A stretch of DNA of 20,991 nt from Winogradskyella_A sp963966315 (GCA_963966315.1 CAWZYX010000047.1:1-20991); one strand, 5' to 3'. Counted from the first letter of the stretch, positions 4,938-12,774 are shown. Translations and numbers: made by a program. Notes: generated by a model not told the origin, from the sequence alone.

Positions 4938-7402
4938 AACCGGGCCGAGAGCCTTAGATTGAACACTCTTGGGGTGAGAAAATTTGGGATGGCATATTGC
5001 ACTTTGGTGTACACGTCCCGTACCCATGTGTTGGTGATGGAATTCTGGTTATCAAAAATATTGTAAATCTCAAACCCAATGGAAAGGTATTTAAAAGGCT
5101 GTTTCCAGCTGGCTCCATAGGTTTTGTTCTGATCCACAAGAACGTAGTTCATTCCAACATCGGCCCTCCTGTAATCAGGAAGTCTGAACTGATAATCATA
5201 GGGGTCTGCATAGCTGGGAGAACCTCCGGGAACGCCTGTATTATATACGAGGTTGAGGTACATTTTTAAGTCCGGGATATTTGGTATGTAATCCTGGAAC
5301 AGTGCCCCAAATTTTAGACGCTGGTCTGTTGGTCTGGGAATATATCCGCGGTCATCTATGTTTTCCTCTGTTCTAAGGTACCCAAAGCTAAACCATGATT
5401 CGGTTCCAGGCACAAATTCGCCATTTAATCGCATGTCCAGGCCGTAGGCATATGCCACTGCGTTGTTTCTGGCGCGGTAGCGTATTCTTACATTTTCGAT
5501 GGTATAGGGGTTAACATCCCATAATCCTTTGTAGTAAGCCTCTGTTACAAGTTTGAATGGGCGATCCCACATTTGAAAGCTGTATTCATGACCAAGGACC
5601 AGATGAAATGATTTTTGAGCTTCCACCTCAGGACGTACTGTACCCGTAGAATCGCGAAGTTCTCTGTAAAAAGGTGGTTGGTTGTAAAGCCCACCGGCAA
5701 AACGAAAGAGCATATCGGCATCCCAATTCGGTTTCACTGCCAGTTGCCCTCTAGGGCTTACCGTGATTTGTGAATTAGTTTCCAGACCTTCCCCCCCAAT
5801 AGTCCAATGGTGAGCTCTGATTCCAACATTGTAAAACACATCAGCATCTCCCCATTTCAAATTCTTAGAGTACTGCAAAAAGGCTTGTAGCCTGTTGATC
5901 TGAACCTTATTGAGGGCTCTTATGTTTTGAAAGGGAACAAGAGGACCAGTAAAAGGCTCATAGGGCTGCTCATTAGATTGCCCTGCAACCGGTGGTCTTA
6001 TAGAGAAACCGGCGGAATCAATCACTTCCCATTCCACCAAACGATCTCGAATGTCCTCAAAGGAGTATTTGACCGACCATTCCAGGGTACTATTTTTATC
6101 GGGTTTGGTATCACCGCGATGCTCAATATTTACGATGACGGCATCCAGATTATTTCTAGCGTGATTCAATTGAGATCCAACACCTTCACTAAACTCAACC
6201 TCACCAAGGTCCTCATCGCCAATATTACTATTCACTTCACCCAGTCGATAGCGGGCCAGTATATCAAAATATTCCTGTTCTTTAGTGTGGTAAGCAGAAG
6301 CAATCAATTTAAGATTTGTGGTGTTGTTTAAGAAGTAATGCCCCTTAATGGCGCCGAAGAACGTGGAATACTGATCCTGCTCTTGTCCTTCGTACGCTAC
6401 CAGTAGGGCAATGGGGTCCTGAATGGTTCCAAAGTTTGTCTGCCTGTTTTGAGGTTCAAAATTGTATTGATTGGAGGAGGCATTCCCCAGAAAGCTCAAA
6501 TGAAACTTATCTGAGAAGCGATAAGTCAAAAAGGTCTGAACATCAGTAAAAACCGGCTCAACAATACCTTCGGTTTCTAAACTGCTAAGCAATAAGGTAT
6601 TATTGCGGTAGCGAGCTCCAGCAATAAAAGAGAGTTTTGAGTCCTTGGTTATGCCCTCAAAGGCCAGACTTGCCCCAAGTAAACTCATATCGACACTTGC
6701 ACCAAAACGCACTGGGTTTCTATAGTTAATATCCAGTACAGAAGAGATTTTATCCCCGTATCTGGCCTGGAAACCCCCTGCCGAAAAGGATACATTCTGC
6801 ACCAGATCGGTATTGACAAAGCTCAGGCCCTCCTGGTTTCCTGAACGAATTAAAAAGGGGCGATAGACCTCAATTTCATTGACATAGACCAGGTTTTCAT
6901 CAAAATTCCCACCTCTCACAGAGTACTGGGTGCTTAGTTCGTTAGAAATATTCACTCCTGGAAGTGTTTTTAGAATGTTTTCCACTCCAGGTTGAGCGCC
7001 TTTAATGGTTCTGATGGTCTCAGGGGCAATAGTAGTAATACCATCAACGCGCTGTTTGGTGCTGGTGTTTATAACCACCTCAGTCATCTGTACGGTAGAG
7101 GATTTTAATACAGGATTGAACTCCATTTCTTGCCCGTTTTTTAAATTAAACGGCGCCTGCAGTCTTTTAAAAGTTAAATGCGAAAACACCAGGACAATGG
7201 TCTCCTCAGCAGGTATTTTAATGAGGTAAAAACCGTTGTCATTGGTCACTGTTCCTCTACTTTTCCCGTAGCTTACATTCACATCGGAAAGCGGACGTTC
7301 ATTTTCGTCGAGTACAACCCCTCTAATCGTCGCCATTTGCGAATGGATTAAGGAGCAGGTAAAAACCGTCACAAGGATCAATAGAAGTTTAGAGGAATTC
7401 AA
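4934..7402 (-). CDS. TonB-dependent outer-membrane receptor
   Basis: 822-aa outer-membrane transporter. The signal peptide is about 1-21 (LILVTVFTCSLIHS, then Gln). A carboxypeptidase-regulatory-like beta-sandwich spans about 24-105 (IRGVVLDENERPLSDVNV ... GTVTNDNGFYLI). The plug domain is about 125-230 (NILKTLPGVN, YSVRGGNFDENLVYVNEIEVY, SAGGFQARYGDKISSVLDI). The rest is a 22-strand-type barrel ending in an aromatic (LSARF), as Bam substrates do. The family imports siderophores, vitamins, glycans or peptides using TonB energy. The substrate cannot be read here: no SusD-like partner or glycan enzyme is adjacent. It starts 8 bp after the M23 peptidase gene, so they form an operon. No terminator hairpin is seen at its 3' end. 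Confidence 0.92.
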   Translation of the reverse strand: MNSSKLLLILVTVFTCSLIHSQMATIRGVVLDENERPLSDVNVSYGKSRGTVTNDNGFYLIKIPAEETIVLVFSHLTFKRLQAPFNLKNGQEMEFNPVLKSSTVQMTEVVINTSTKQRVDGITTIAPETIRTIKGAQPGVENILKTLPGVNISNELSTQYSVRGGNFDENLVYVNEIEVYRPFLIRSGNQEGLSFVNTDLVQNVSFSAGGFQARYGDKISSVLDINYRNPVRFGASVDMSLLGASLAFEGITKDSKLSFIAGARYRNNTLLLSSLETEGIVEPVFTDVQTFLTYRFSDKFHLSFLGNASSNQYNFEPQNRQTNFGTIQDPIALLVAYEGQEQDQYSTFFGAIKGHYFLNNTTNLKLIASAYHTKEQEYFDILARYRLGEVNSNIGDEDLGEVEFSEGVGSQLNHARNNLDAVIVNIEHRGDTKPDKNSTLEWSVKYSFEDIRDRLVEWEVIDSAGFSIRPPVAGQSNEQPYEPFTGPLVPFQNIRALNKVQINRLQAFLQYSKNLKWGDADVFYNVGIRAHHWTIGGEGLETNSQITVSPRGQLAVKPNWDADMLFRFAGGLYNQPPFYRELRDSTGTVRPEVEAQKSFHLVLGHEYSFQMWDRPFKLVTEAYYKGLWDVNPYTIENVRIRYRARNNAVAYAYGLDMRLNGEFVPGTESWFSFGYLRTEENIDDRGYIPRPTDQRLKFGALFQDYIPNIPDLKMYLNLVYNTGVPGGSPSYADPYDYQFRLPDYRRADVGMNYVLVDQNKTYGASWKQPFKYLSIGFEIYNIFDNQNSITNTWVRDVYTKVQYAIPNFLTPRVFNLRLSARF

Positions 7403-7410
7403 ATACAGGC

Positions 7411-9108
7411 TTATTTTCTGTAAAACACCGCCTCAAATGTAGAACTATTTCCAACATTATCTGTGACGATTACTTTTAAATTATTGGCAGTTTCAGTAAT
7501 GACTCCATCATTGAAATCATGAACAAGCAGACCTGTCTTATAATCGTACTCCATTAAGATCCACCTGCCATTTACGGTAGCTCGATACTTACTGATACCA
7601 CTTTGTTCATCCGAAATTTTTAGTTTGAGGTACCGGTATTTGCTCAACCATTTTTTACTCTGAAAGTTAACTGGCGTTATAACGGGAGGTTCGTCATCAG
7701 ATGTTAAAACAAGAGTACCCAACACTTTGGTGGTAGCAGTGAGCTGGTTCCCTTTGCGGGAAGCACCAATAAAGTAGGGTGTTTTTTTATATCCATTTAG
7801 TCTTGCAATGTATAAGCGATCCCGATCTTCCGGTTTGAATTTTTCAATATCGTAACTAATCAAGAAATTTTTGCGCAGTGGAATTCGATCCTCATCAACA
7901 AATAAGGTGTCTCCTTGTGTGCGGTAGTTGATACTGGTATCTTCATATACGGTACCTGAGTAAAAGGTAATGTTGCTATTTGGTCCGCTGAGTGTGGTGG
8001 TCGCCTTTTCACTTATCAGGTAAGTGTACTCAGACTGTTCAGGGCTTGCAGGAGGTTCTTGCTTTTGCCCTTCCACTGGAATGGAAACGACAGAAGTATT
8101 TCCTTTAAAATCCTTCACTTCAATTCTAAAAACTGAGGAGGTACTGTCTTCAATAATGCAATATCCATTGTTGTCCAGATTGTTAATAAAGGACAGCGGA
8201 TTATTTTTTTCAATAAACAGTTTTTGTATACGACGCCTCTTTTTACGGTAAACTTCATAATCGATATAGCGATTTAGGTGCCTTGTTTCACTAAAGCTAA
8301 ATCGTTTAAAGTCGACCTCCAGTTTTGGGGTCCCGTTTAAAAAAGTCTTGATGGTACTTAGGCCATTTTTGTTTGGTGCCAGGTCCTGCTGATCGTAACT
8401 CACGACTCCAAAACCTATCTCACCTATGGCACTGATACGCTCGGTGCTATACTGCCCATTAGCTCTCGGAATTAGCCTTAATTCCTGACGTTCGTTCTTG
8501 CCATTAATGAGCGATTTACTAGTTTTAGGATAGGCGTAAACATTGCTTATTCGGGGCCTTTTGGTATCTTTTGCCTCAATACCAAAGAGCATTGGGTTGA
8601 GAGGACGCTCCTGATCGTCACGTATTTCAAAGTGCAAATGCGGACCTCCCGAGCCTCCGGTATTGCCGCTGTAACCAATGACCTCACCCTTTTCCAAAAC
8701 TAATTCAGAAGGTTTAGGAAAGGTTTCTACCTCAAAACTCTCTTTCTGGTATTGTAAGTTTTTAATGTAGGATTCAATTTTTGGCGAGAATTTTTGCAGG
8801 TGAGCATAAACACTTGTGTAGCCATTTGGATGCGTTATGTACAAAGCCTTACCATAGCCAAAGTGTGCGATTTTTATACGACTCACATAACCTTGTGCAG
8901 CAGCATATACTTTAAGACCTTCTTTTCCTTGTGTTTTTATATCGATCCCGGAATGAAAATGATTGGAACGCAGCTCAGCGAAAGAACCGGATAACACCAT
9001 AGTGATGTCCAGAGGGTTTTGAAAATAGTCCTGGGGGTATGGTGTCTGGGCTCTTAGCGGGGAGCAAATCAAAGAAAAAACTAGAAGGAGCGGTATACAT
9101 CTTAACAT
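7411..9108 (-). CDS. Secreted M23 (LytM-type) metallopeptidase
   Basis: 565-aa exported protein. The signal peptide is about 1-20 (PLLLVFSLICSPLRA, then Gln). The M23 domain occupies about 40-170, with zinc ligands HxxxD in HFHSGID (H52, D56) and the HxH motif in GPHLHFE (H157/H159), plus YAHL (H103). M23 enzymes cut peptidoglycan cross-links. Because the metal ligands are intact, it could be active rather than a degenerate LytM regulator. The long C-terminal part (about 180-565) looks like beta-sandwich modules and is not recognised. I chose the ATG at 9108 because a clean signal peptide starts there; an upstream in-frame extension to 9213 would bury it. A possible minus-strand -7 element (TACTTTTG, 9218-9211) lies about 100 bp upstream. 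It is the first gene of the operon with the TonB receptor. Confidence 0.9.
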   Translation of the reverse strand: MLRCIPLLLVFSLICSPLRAQTPYPQDYFQNPLDITMVLSGSFAELRSNHFHSGIDIKTQGKEGLKVYAAAQGYVSRIKIAHFGYGKALYITHPNGYTSVYAHLQKFSPKIESYIKNLQYQKESFEVETFPKPSELVLEKGEVIGYSGNTGGSGGPHLHFEIRDDQERPLNPMLFGIEAKDTKRPRISNVYAYPKTSKSLINGKNERQELRLIPRANGQYSTERISAIGEIGFGVVSYDQQDLAPNKNGLSTIKTFLNGTPKLEVDFKRFSFSETRHLNRYIDYEVYRKKRRRIQKLFIEKNNPLSFINNLDNNGYCIIEDSTSSVFRIEVKDFKGNTSVVSIPVEGQKQEPPASPEQSEYTYLISEKATTTLSGPNSNITFYSGTVYEDTSINYRTQGDTLFVDEDRIPLRKNFLISYDIEKFKPEDRDRLYIARLNGYKKTPYFIGASRKGNQLTATTKVLGTLVLTSDDEPPVITPVNFQSKKWLSKYRYLKLKISDEQSGISKYRATVNGRWILMEYDYKTGLLVHDFNDGVITETANNLKVIVTDNVGNSSTFEAVFYRK

Positions 9109-9218
9109 CGGTGCTAAAATATTATTTAATGGATGATTTACCAATAGTGCAGTAACGAATGTCTTTGAACTTTTATTGATCGGTCTTTGCATGGAGTGCA
9201 AAAAATATTCCAAAAGTA

Positions 9219-9249
9219 TTGGGTATTCTCATCAGGTATTTTAAATTTG
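9219..9249 (+). promoter_or_regulatory. Promoter for the coiled-coil/zapA operon
   Basis: TTG at 9219-9221, a 20-bp spacer and TAAATTTG at 9242-9249 match the Bacteroidota -33/-7 consensus. The ATG at 9274 would be preceded by a leader of roughly 18-20 nt. Confidence 0.7.
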
Positions 9250-9273
9250 TTAAAGCAGTAGTGTTGATCGTTC

Positions 9274-9564
9274 ATGAGTAAAATTGAAGAAATTGTTGAC
9301 GCTTTGGAGAATAAAATCAGTAAGATTCTCCATAAGCAGGAGGTTCTAAAGCAAACCAACGAAAAGTTAACCCAAAAATTGCAGGATCAGGAGCGGCAGT
9401 TACTTCAGTATCAGGAAGAAATTTCAGAGTGGTCTGAAAAATACGAAACGCTCAGGATGGTAAACAGTATGCTTGGTAGTGACGAAAACAAAAGAGAAAC
9501 AAAGCTCAAAATAAATGCACTAATTCGGGACATTGATCATTGCATTGCTCAATTATCCGAATAG
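9274..9564 (+). CDS. Small coiled-coil protein upstream of zapA
   Basis: 96-aa soluble protein, almost entirely helical. Heptad-like spacing of Leu/Ile runs through residues 4-62 (IEEIVDALENKI ... LKQTNEKLTQKLQDQERQLLQ), followed by a short C-terminal helix (KLKINALIRDIDHCIAQL). It has no signal peptide or membrane segment. It lies 12 bp upstream of zapA and surely shares its transcript. It resembles in size and shape the ZapB-type or MukF-like coiled-coil division accessories, but that is context inference and not sequence homology that I can show. The C-terminal segment after the gap at about residue 68 may be a separate docking helix. Confidence 0.8.
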   Translation: MSKIEEIVDALENKISKILHKQEVLKQTNEKLTQKLQDQERQLLQYQEEISEWSEKYETLRMVNSMLGSDENKRETKLKINALIRDIDHCIAQLSE

Positions 9565-9576
9565 CAACGCGGTATT

Positions 9577-9864
9577 ATGGCTGAACCCCTTAAAATAAAG
9601 CTTTCGATAGCAAACAGAGTATACCCGTTGACCATTGCACCGAGTCAGGAGGAGGGGCTGCGAAAGGCGGCTAAAAAGATTGAAGGTATGATTGGTCAGT
9701 TTGAGCGTAATTATTCGGTAAGAGATAAGCAAGATGTACTGGCCATGTGTGCCTTGCAGTTTGCGGCTCAAGTAGAGCAAAGGTCTTTAGATAAAGCTTA
9801 TGTGAGCGAAGAGGTAGAGGAAAAGTTAAATGCTTTAAATCAACTACTTCAAGGACACATATAG
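9577..9864 (+). CDS. zapA: Cell division protein ZapA
   Basis: 95-aa protein. The N-terminal beta part (LKIKLSIANRVYPLTIAPSQEEGLRKAAKKIEGMIGQF) is the ZapA globular head, with the family's small strand-turn-strand and the E-x-LRKAA helix. The C-terminal half (DVLAMCALQFAAQ ... EVEEKLNALNQLL) is the coiled-coil dimerisation helix. ZapA bundles FtsZ filaments at the division ring. The length fits the family (about 95-110 aa). It is second in an operon with the coiled-coil protein and stands 30 bp upstream of the 6S RNA gene. The zapA-6S RNA neighbourhood is also known from gammaproteobacteria. Confidence 0.9.
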   Translation: MAEPLKIKLSIANRVYPLTIAPSQEEGLRKAAKKIEGMIGQFERNYSVRDKQDVLAMCALQFAAQVEQRSLDKAYVSEEVEEKLNALNQLLQGHI

Positions 9865-9894
9865 CTGACGTTCTTTAAATAAAATAAGGTTACT

Positions 9895-10078
9895 GCCTAC
9901 ATCAGTTAGATGTTTGATAAACTCAACGCTAATTCTTTAAAAAGGGTGAGTTGAAGTTGTAAAATCGTGCTGCCATTACTGTTTTTCAGTTTTCGGGCAG
10001 ATTTTTGATCAGCTTGTTAGCCCTAAACTTGTTTTTAAGGAGTTTATACAAAATCCAGGACTGATGTAGGCTTTTTTT
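9895..10078 (+). ncRNA. ssrS: 6S RNA (6S-Flavo type)
   Basis: A stretch of about 184 nt in the zapA-rny gap is enclosed by a perfect 12-bp closing stem: 9895-9906 pairs with 10060-10071, and 10072-10078 is a run of seven Ts. Inside, ATAAACTC (9917-9924) pairs with GAGTTTAT (10040-10047), extending the closing arm past an internal loop. The apical arm has CTGCC (9970-9974) with GGCAG (9996-10000), capped by ACTG/CAGT (9978-9981 with 9987-9990). Size, a long interrupted helix, a large central bubble and the 3' U-run are the 6S RNA architecture. 6S RNA mimics an open promoter and sequesters housekeeping RNA polymerase. Gene context (after zapA, before rny) agrees with the Bacteroidota 6S-Flavo class. 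The exact 5' end is inferred from the stem, and I found no strict TAnnTTTG immediately upstream. Confidence 0.85.
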
Positions 10079-10100
10079 ATACAATTAACTAAACAAGCAA

Positions 10101-11672
10101 ATGGAAACAAGCATATATGCAATTGGCGCTGCCATCCTCGGTGTGATCATCGGGTTTGTTATTGCCAAGGCTATGGAAAAAGGCAAGGCATCACAAGTCA
10201 TTAGAGATGCCAGGAAAGAGGCAGAAGCGATCATTAAGGAGGCAAAGGTCGAAGGCGAAAGCCTGAGAAAAGAAAAAGAGCTCAAAGCAAAGGAAAAGTT
10301 CATAGAACTCAAAGCAGAGCACGAAAAGGTGATTCTCTCTCGCGACAAGAAAATGGCCCAGGCAGAGAAACGCATCCGGGATAAGGAGTCTCAGGTATCC
10401 AATGAGTTATCTAAGAACAAAAAGACCAATCAGAAACTAGAGGAAAAAGTAAAGGACTACGAGTTTAGGCTCGAATTCCTGGATAAGAAAAAAGAAGAGT
10501 TAGAAAAGGCACATAAAAGCCAGATCAAACAGTTGGAAGTGATCTCTTCCCTTTCGGCTGAAGAGGCCAAAGAGCAACTTATAGAATCTCTAAAGGAAGA
10601 GGCTAAGACCGATGCTATGGCCTACATACAAGACCGACTGGAAGAAGCAAAATTAACTGCTCAGCAGGAGGCTAAAAAAGTCATTATCAATACCATTCAA
10701 CGCGTGGGAACCGAGGAGGCAATTGATAATTGTGTTTCTGTGTTTAATATTGAATCAGATGACATCAAAGGGCGAATCATTGGCCGTGAGGGACGAAACA
10801 TTCGAGCCATTGAAGCAGCCACCGGTGTTGAAATTATCGTGGATGATACCCCAGAGGCCATCATTTTGTCTTGCTTCGATTCGGTACGCAGAGAGGTCGC
10901 GAGATTATCGTTACACAAATTGGTAACGGACGGTCGCATTCACCCGGCACGCATAGAAGAGGTGGTACGAAAGACCGAAAAGCAAATAGAGCAGGAAATA
11001 ATTGAGGTTGGTAAGCGAACAGTTATTGATTTGGGAATACACGGGTTACATCCAGAGCTCATCAAGATGGTAGGGCGCATGAAATACCGCTCTTCTTATG
11101 GGCAGAACCTTTTACAACACTCGCGTGAGGTAGCCAAATTATGTGGGATCATGGCCGCTGAACTGGGACTGAACCCGAAACTGGCTAAGCGAGCAGGATT
11201 ACTGCATGACATAGGTAAGGTGCCATCCTCTGAGGCCGATATGGAAACTCCACATGCCATTTTAGGTATGCAGTGGGCTGAAAAATACGGCGAAAAAAGT
11301 GAGGTCTGCAATGCCATAGGAGCACACCACGATGAGATTGAAATGACCACTCTCATCTCACCAATTATTCAGGTCTGTGATGCCATTTCAGGTGCCCGTC
11401 CCGGTGCCAGACGACAGGTACTTGATTCGTACATGCAGCGCTTAAAGGATCTGGAAGATGTAGCATTTGGTTTTACAGGAGTAAAGAAAGCTTATGCTAT
11501 CCAGGCTGGTAGAGAACTTAGAGTGATTGTAGAGAGTGAAAAAGTGAGTGATGATAAAGCTGCAGGGCTATCCTTTGAAATTTCACAGAAAATACAAACA
11601 GATATGACCTATCCCGGTCAGGTCAAGGTAACTGTGATCCGCGAAACCAGAGCGGTTAATATTGCCAAATAA
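10101..11672 (+). CDS. rny: Ribonuclease Y
   Basis: 523-aa membrane-anchored endoribonuclease that starts bulk mRNA decay. One N-terminal membrane helix (about 5-24) is followed by a long charged coiled coil (about 28-190). A KH RNA-binding domain follows (about 213-275, with the GRIIGREGRN loop at 224-233). The HD phosphodiesterase domain has metal-binding His340 and the HD pair at 369-370 (LLHDIGK), plus GAHHDE. The conserved C-terminus ends in VTVIRETRAVNIAK. Length and order match the family (about 520 aa). The ATG at 10101 lies 22 bp past the 6S RNA U-tract, so transcription probably needs read-through of that terminator or a weak internal promoter. The gene ends at a hairpin terminator shared with xerD. 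Confidence 0.96.
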   Translation: METSIYAIGAAILGVIIGFVIAKAMEKGKASQVIRDARKEAEAIIKEAKVEGESLRKEKELKAKEKFIELKAEHEKVILSRDKKMAQAEKRIRDKESQVSNELSKNKKTNQKLEEKVKDYEFRLEFLDKKKEELEKAHKSQIKQLEVISSLSAEEAKEQLIESLKEEAKTDAMAYIQDRLEEAKLTAQQEAKKVIINTIQRVGTEEAIDNCVSVFNIESDDIKGRIIGREGRNIRAIEAATGVEIIVDDTPEAIILSCFDSVRREVARLSLHKLVTDGRIHPARIEEVVRKTEKQIEQEIIEVGKRTVIDLGIHGLHPELIKMVGRMKYRSSYGQNLLQHSREVAKLCGIMAAELGLNPKLAKRAGLLHDIGKVPSSEADMETPHAILGMQWAEKYGEKSEVCNAIGAHHDEIEMTTLISPIIQVCDAISGARPGARRQVLDSYMQRLKDLEDVAFGFTGVKKAYAIQAGRELRVIVESEKVSDDKAAGLSFEISQKIQTDMTYPGQVKVTVIRETRAVNIAK

Positions 11673-11700
11673 ACAGATCGTACTCTTACGGGATAATTTA

Positions 11701-11729
11701 AAGAGAGGTTGTACATCAACCTCTTTTTA
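11701..11729. terminator. Intrinsic terminator between rny and xerD
   Basis: GAGGTTG (11705-11711) pairs with CAACCTC (11717-11723) around a 5-nt loop. The stem is extended by A/T pairs and followed by a T-run for rny transcripts. The 3' edge overlaps the xerD stop codon (11727-11729). It could work for both convergent genes. Confidence 0.85.
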
Positions 11730-12629
11730 TTTGGTCCTTGGGTGAAATTTATTAAGAACCTCATTGAGGTGTCGCCGGTCTAAATGGGTATAAATTTCGG
11801 TGGTGGTGATACTTTCGTGACCCAGCATCATCTGGATGGCCCGAAGATCGGCACCGTTTTCCAGTAGGTGCGTTGCAAAGGAATGTCTGAAGGTATGAGG
11901 AGAGATCTGCTTATTTAATCCCGCACGTTTATTGAGCTGTTTGATGATGGTAAAGATCATGGCTCGTGTGAGCTGCTTTCCGTTTCTGTTGAGAAACAGA
12001 ATATCGGAATGTTCGTAGTGCACCGCCATGTGATTGCGAACCTCATTTTTATAGATATTAATGTACTTGATGGTGCTGTCTGCAATAGGGATGAGGCGTT
12101 CCTTGTTTCCTTTTCCCCGAACCTTGATAAAACCTTCGTCAAAATATAGATCGGAGATCTTTAGCTGTATAAGTTCACTCACCCTAAGTCCACAGCCATA
12201 AAGTGTCTCCAGGATAGCTCTGTTTCGCTCTCCTTGTGCTGTGCTTAGGTCTATTGCAGCGATCAGGCGATCGATCTCGGCGATGGAAAGCGTATCGGGG
12301 ACCTTCTGACCGAGTTTTGGAGATTCGATAAGGTCCATTGGATTGCTCTCTCTGACATTCTCAAAGATGAGGTAATCAAAAAAACTGCGCAACCCTGAAA
12401 TGATGCGCGCCTGACTACGGGGCTTTAACTCCTTTGAAATTTGATAGACAAACCCCTGAACAGTTTCATGTGTGATGTTCTGGGGAAGATTGGAAGCCTC
12501 AGGATCCGGCCCCAGATATTTGACGAGGCGTAGCAGATCGTACTCATAGTTGGCAATGGTGTTGTTGGACAGACCACGCTCAATTTTGAGGTAGAGTTTA
12601 AATTGATCTAACGCTGAGGCCCAATTCAT
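11727..12629 (-). CDS. xerD: Site-specific tyrosine recombinase XerD
   Basis: 300-aa recombinase that, with XerC, resolves chromosome dimers at dif next to the division septum. The N-terminal SAM-like DNA-binding domain (about 1-95) has the FKLYLKIERGLSNNTIANYEYDL block. All catalytic residues are in place: R149 (GLRVSEL), K173 (RGKGNKER), H245 and R248 (HTFRHSF), H271 (LGHES) and the nucleophile Y280 (TEIYTH). Length is typical (about 300 aa), and the C-terminal tail after the tyrosine is short. No integron, phage or ICE neighbours are present, so it is the housekeeping enzyme rather than an integrase. The XerC/XerD split cannot be fully proven from motifs, but the N-terminus and size favour XerD. 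Confidence 0.9.
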   Translation of the reverse strand: MNWASALDQFKLYLKIERGLSNNTIANYEYDLLRLVKYLGPDPEASNLPQNITHETVQGFVYQISKELKPRSQARIISGLRSFFDYLIFENVRESNPMDLIESPKLGQKVPDTLSIAEIDRLIAAIDLSTAQGERNRAILETLYGCGLRVSELIQLKISDLYFDEGFIKVRGKGNKERLIPIADSTIKYINIYKNEVRNHMAVHYEHSDILFLNRNGKQLTRAMIFTIIKQLNKRAGLNKQISPHTFRHSFATHLLENGADLRAIQMMLGHESITTTEIYTHLDRRHLNEVLNKFHPRTK

Positions 12630-12708
12630 GAGGTCAATCTAATAAAAAAATTGATCAAATTACGAGTACCAGTTTTAAGACCAGAATATCGAAAATAGTT
12701 TCAAAACA

Positions 12709-12720
12709 TGATAATTATCA
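12709..12720. promoter_or_regulatory. 12-bp perfect palindrome in the xerD / OMP divergent gap
   Basis: TGATAATTATCA is a perfect dyad. It sits 24 bp upstream of the OMP gene's -7 element, in the -33 region where a repressor or activator could act. It could equally be chance in AT-rich DNA. Confidence 0.3.
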
Positions 12721-12743
12721 ATTCTTAGGAATTTTCTGCTTTT

Positions 12744-12751
12744 TATATTTG
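12744..12751 (+). promoter_or_regulatory. -7 promoter element TATATTTG for the 12775 OMP gene
   Basis: TATATTTG matches TAnnTTTG, 23 bp before the ATG at 12775. No exact TTG lies 17-23 bp upstream; the palindrome at 12709-12720 occupies the region just upstream. Confidence 0.55.
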
Positions 12752-12774
12752 AACCTTAATTTAAAAATCTAATT

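Noticed and set aside
5927..6331. 134-codon plus-strand frame inside the TonB receptor gene
   Set aside because: It is antisense to a well-conserved coding region, with no promoter and no family character.
9109..9213. N-terminal extension of the M23 peptidase by 35 residues
   Set aside because: The extension would place a clean signal peptide internally; the ATG at 9108 gives a normal exported protein.
11727..12629. XerD as a mobile-element integrase
   Set aside because: Size and motifs are those of the housekeeping enzyme, and no att repeats, tRNA gene, IS or phage genes are near.
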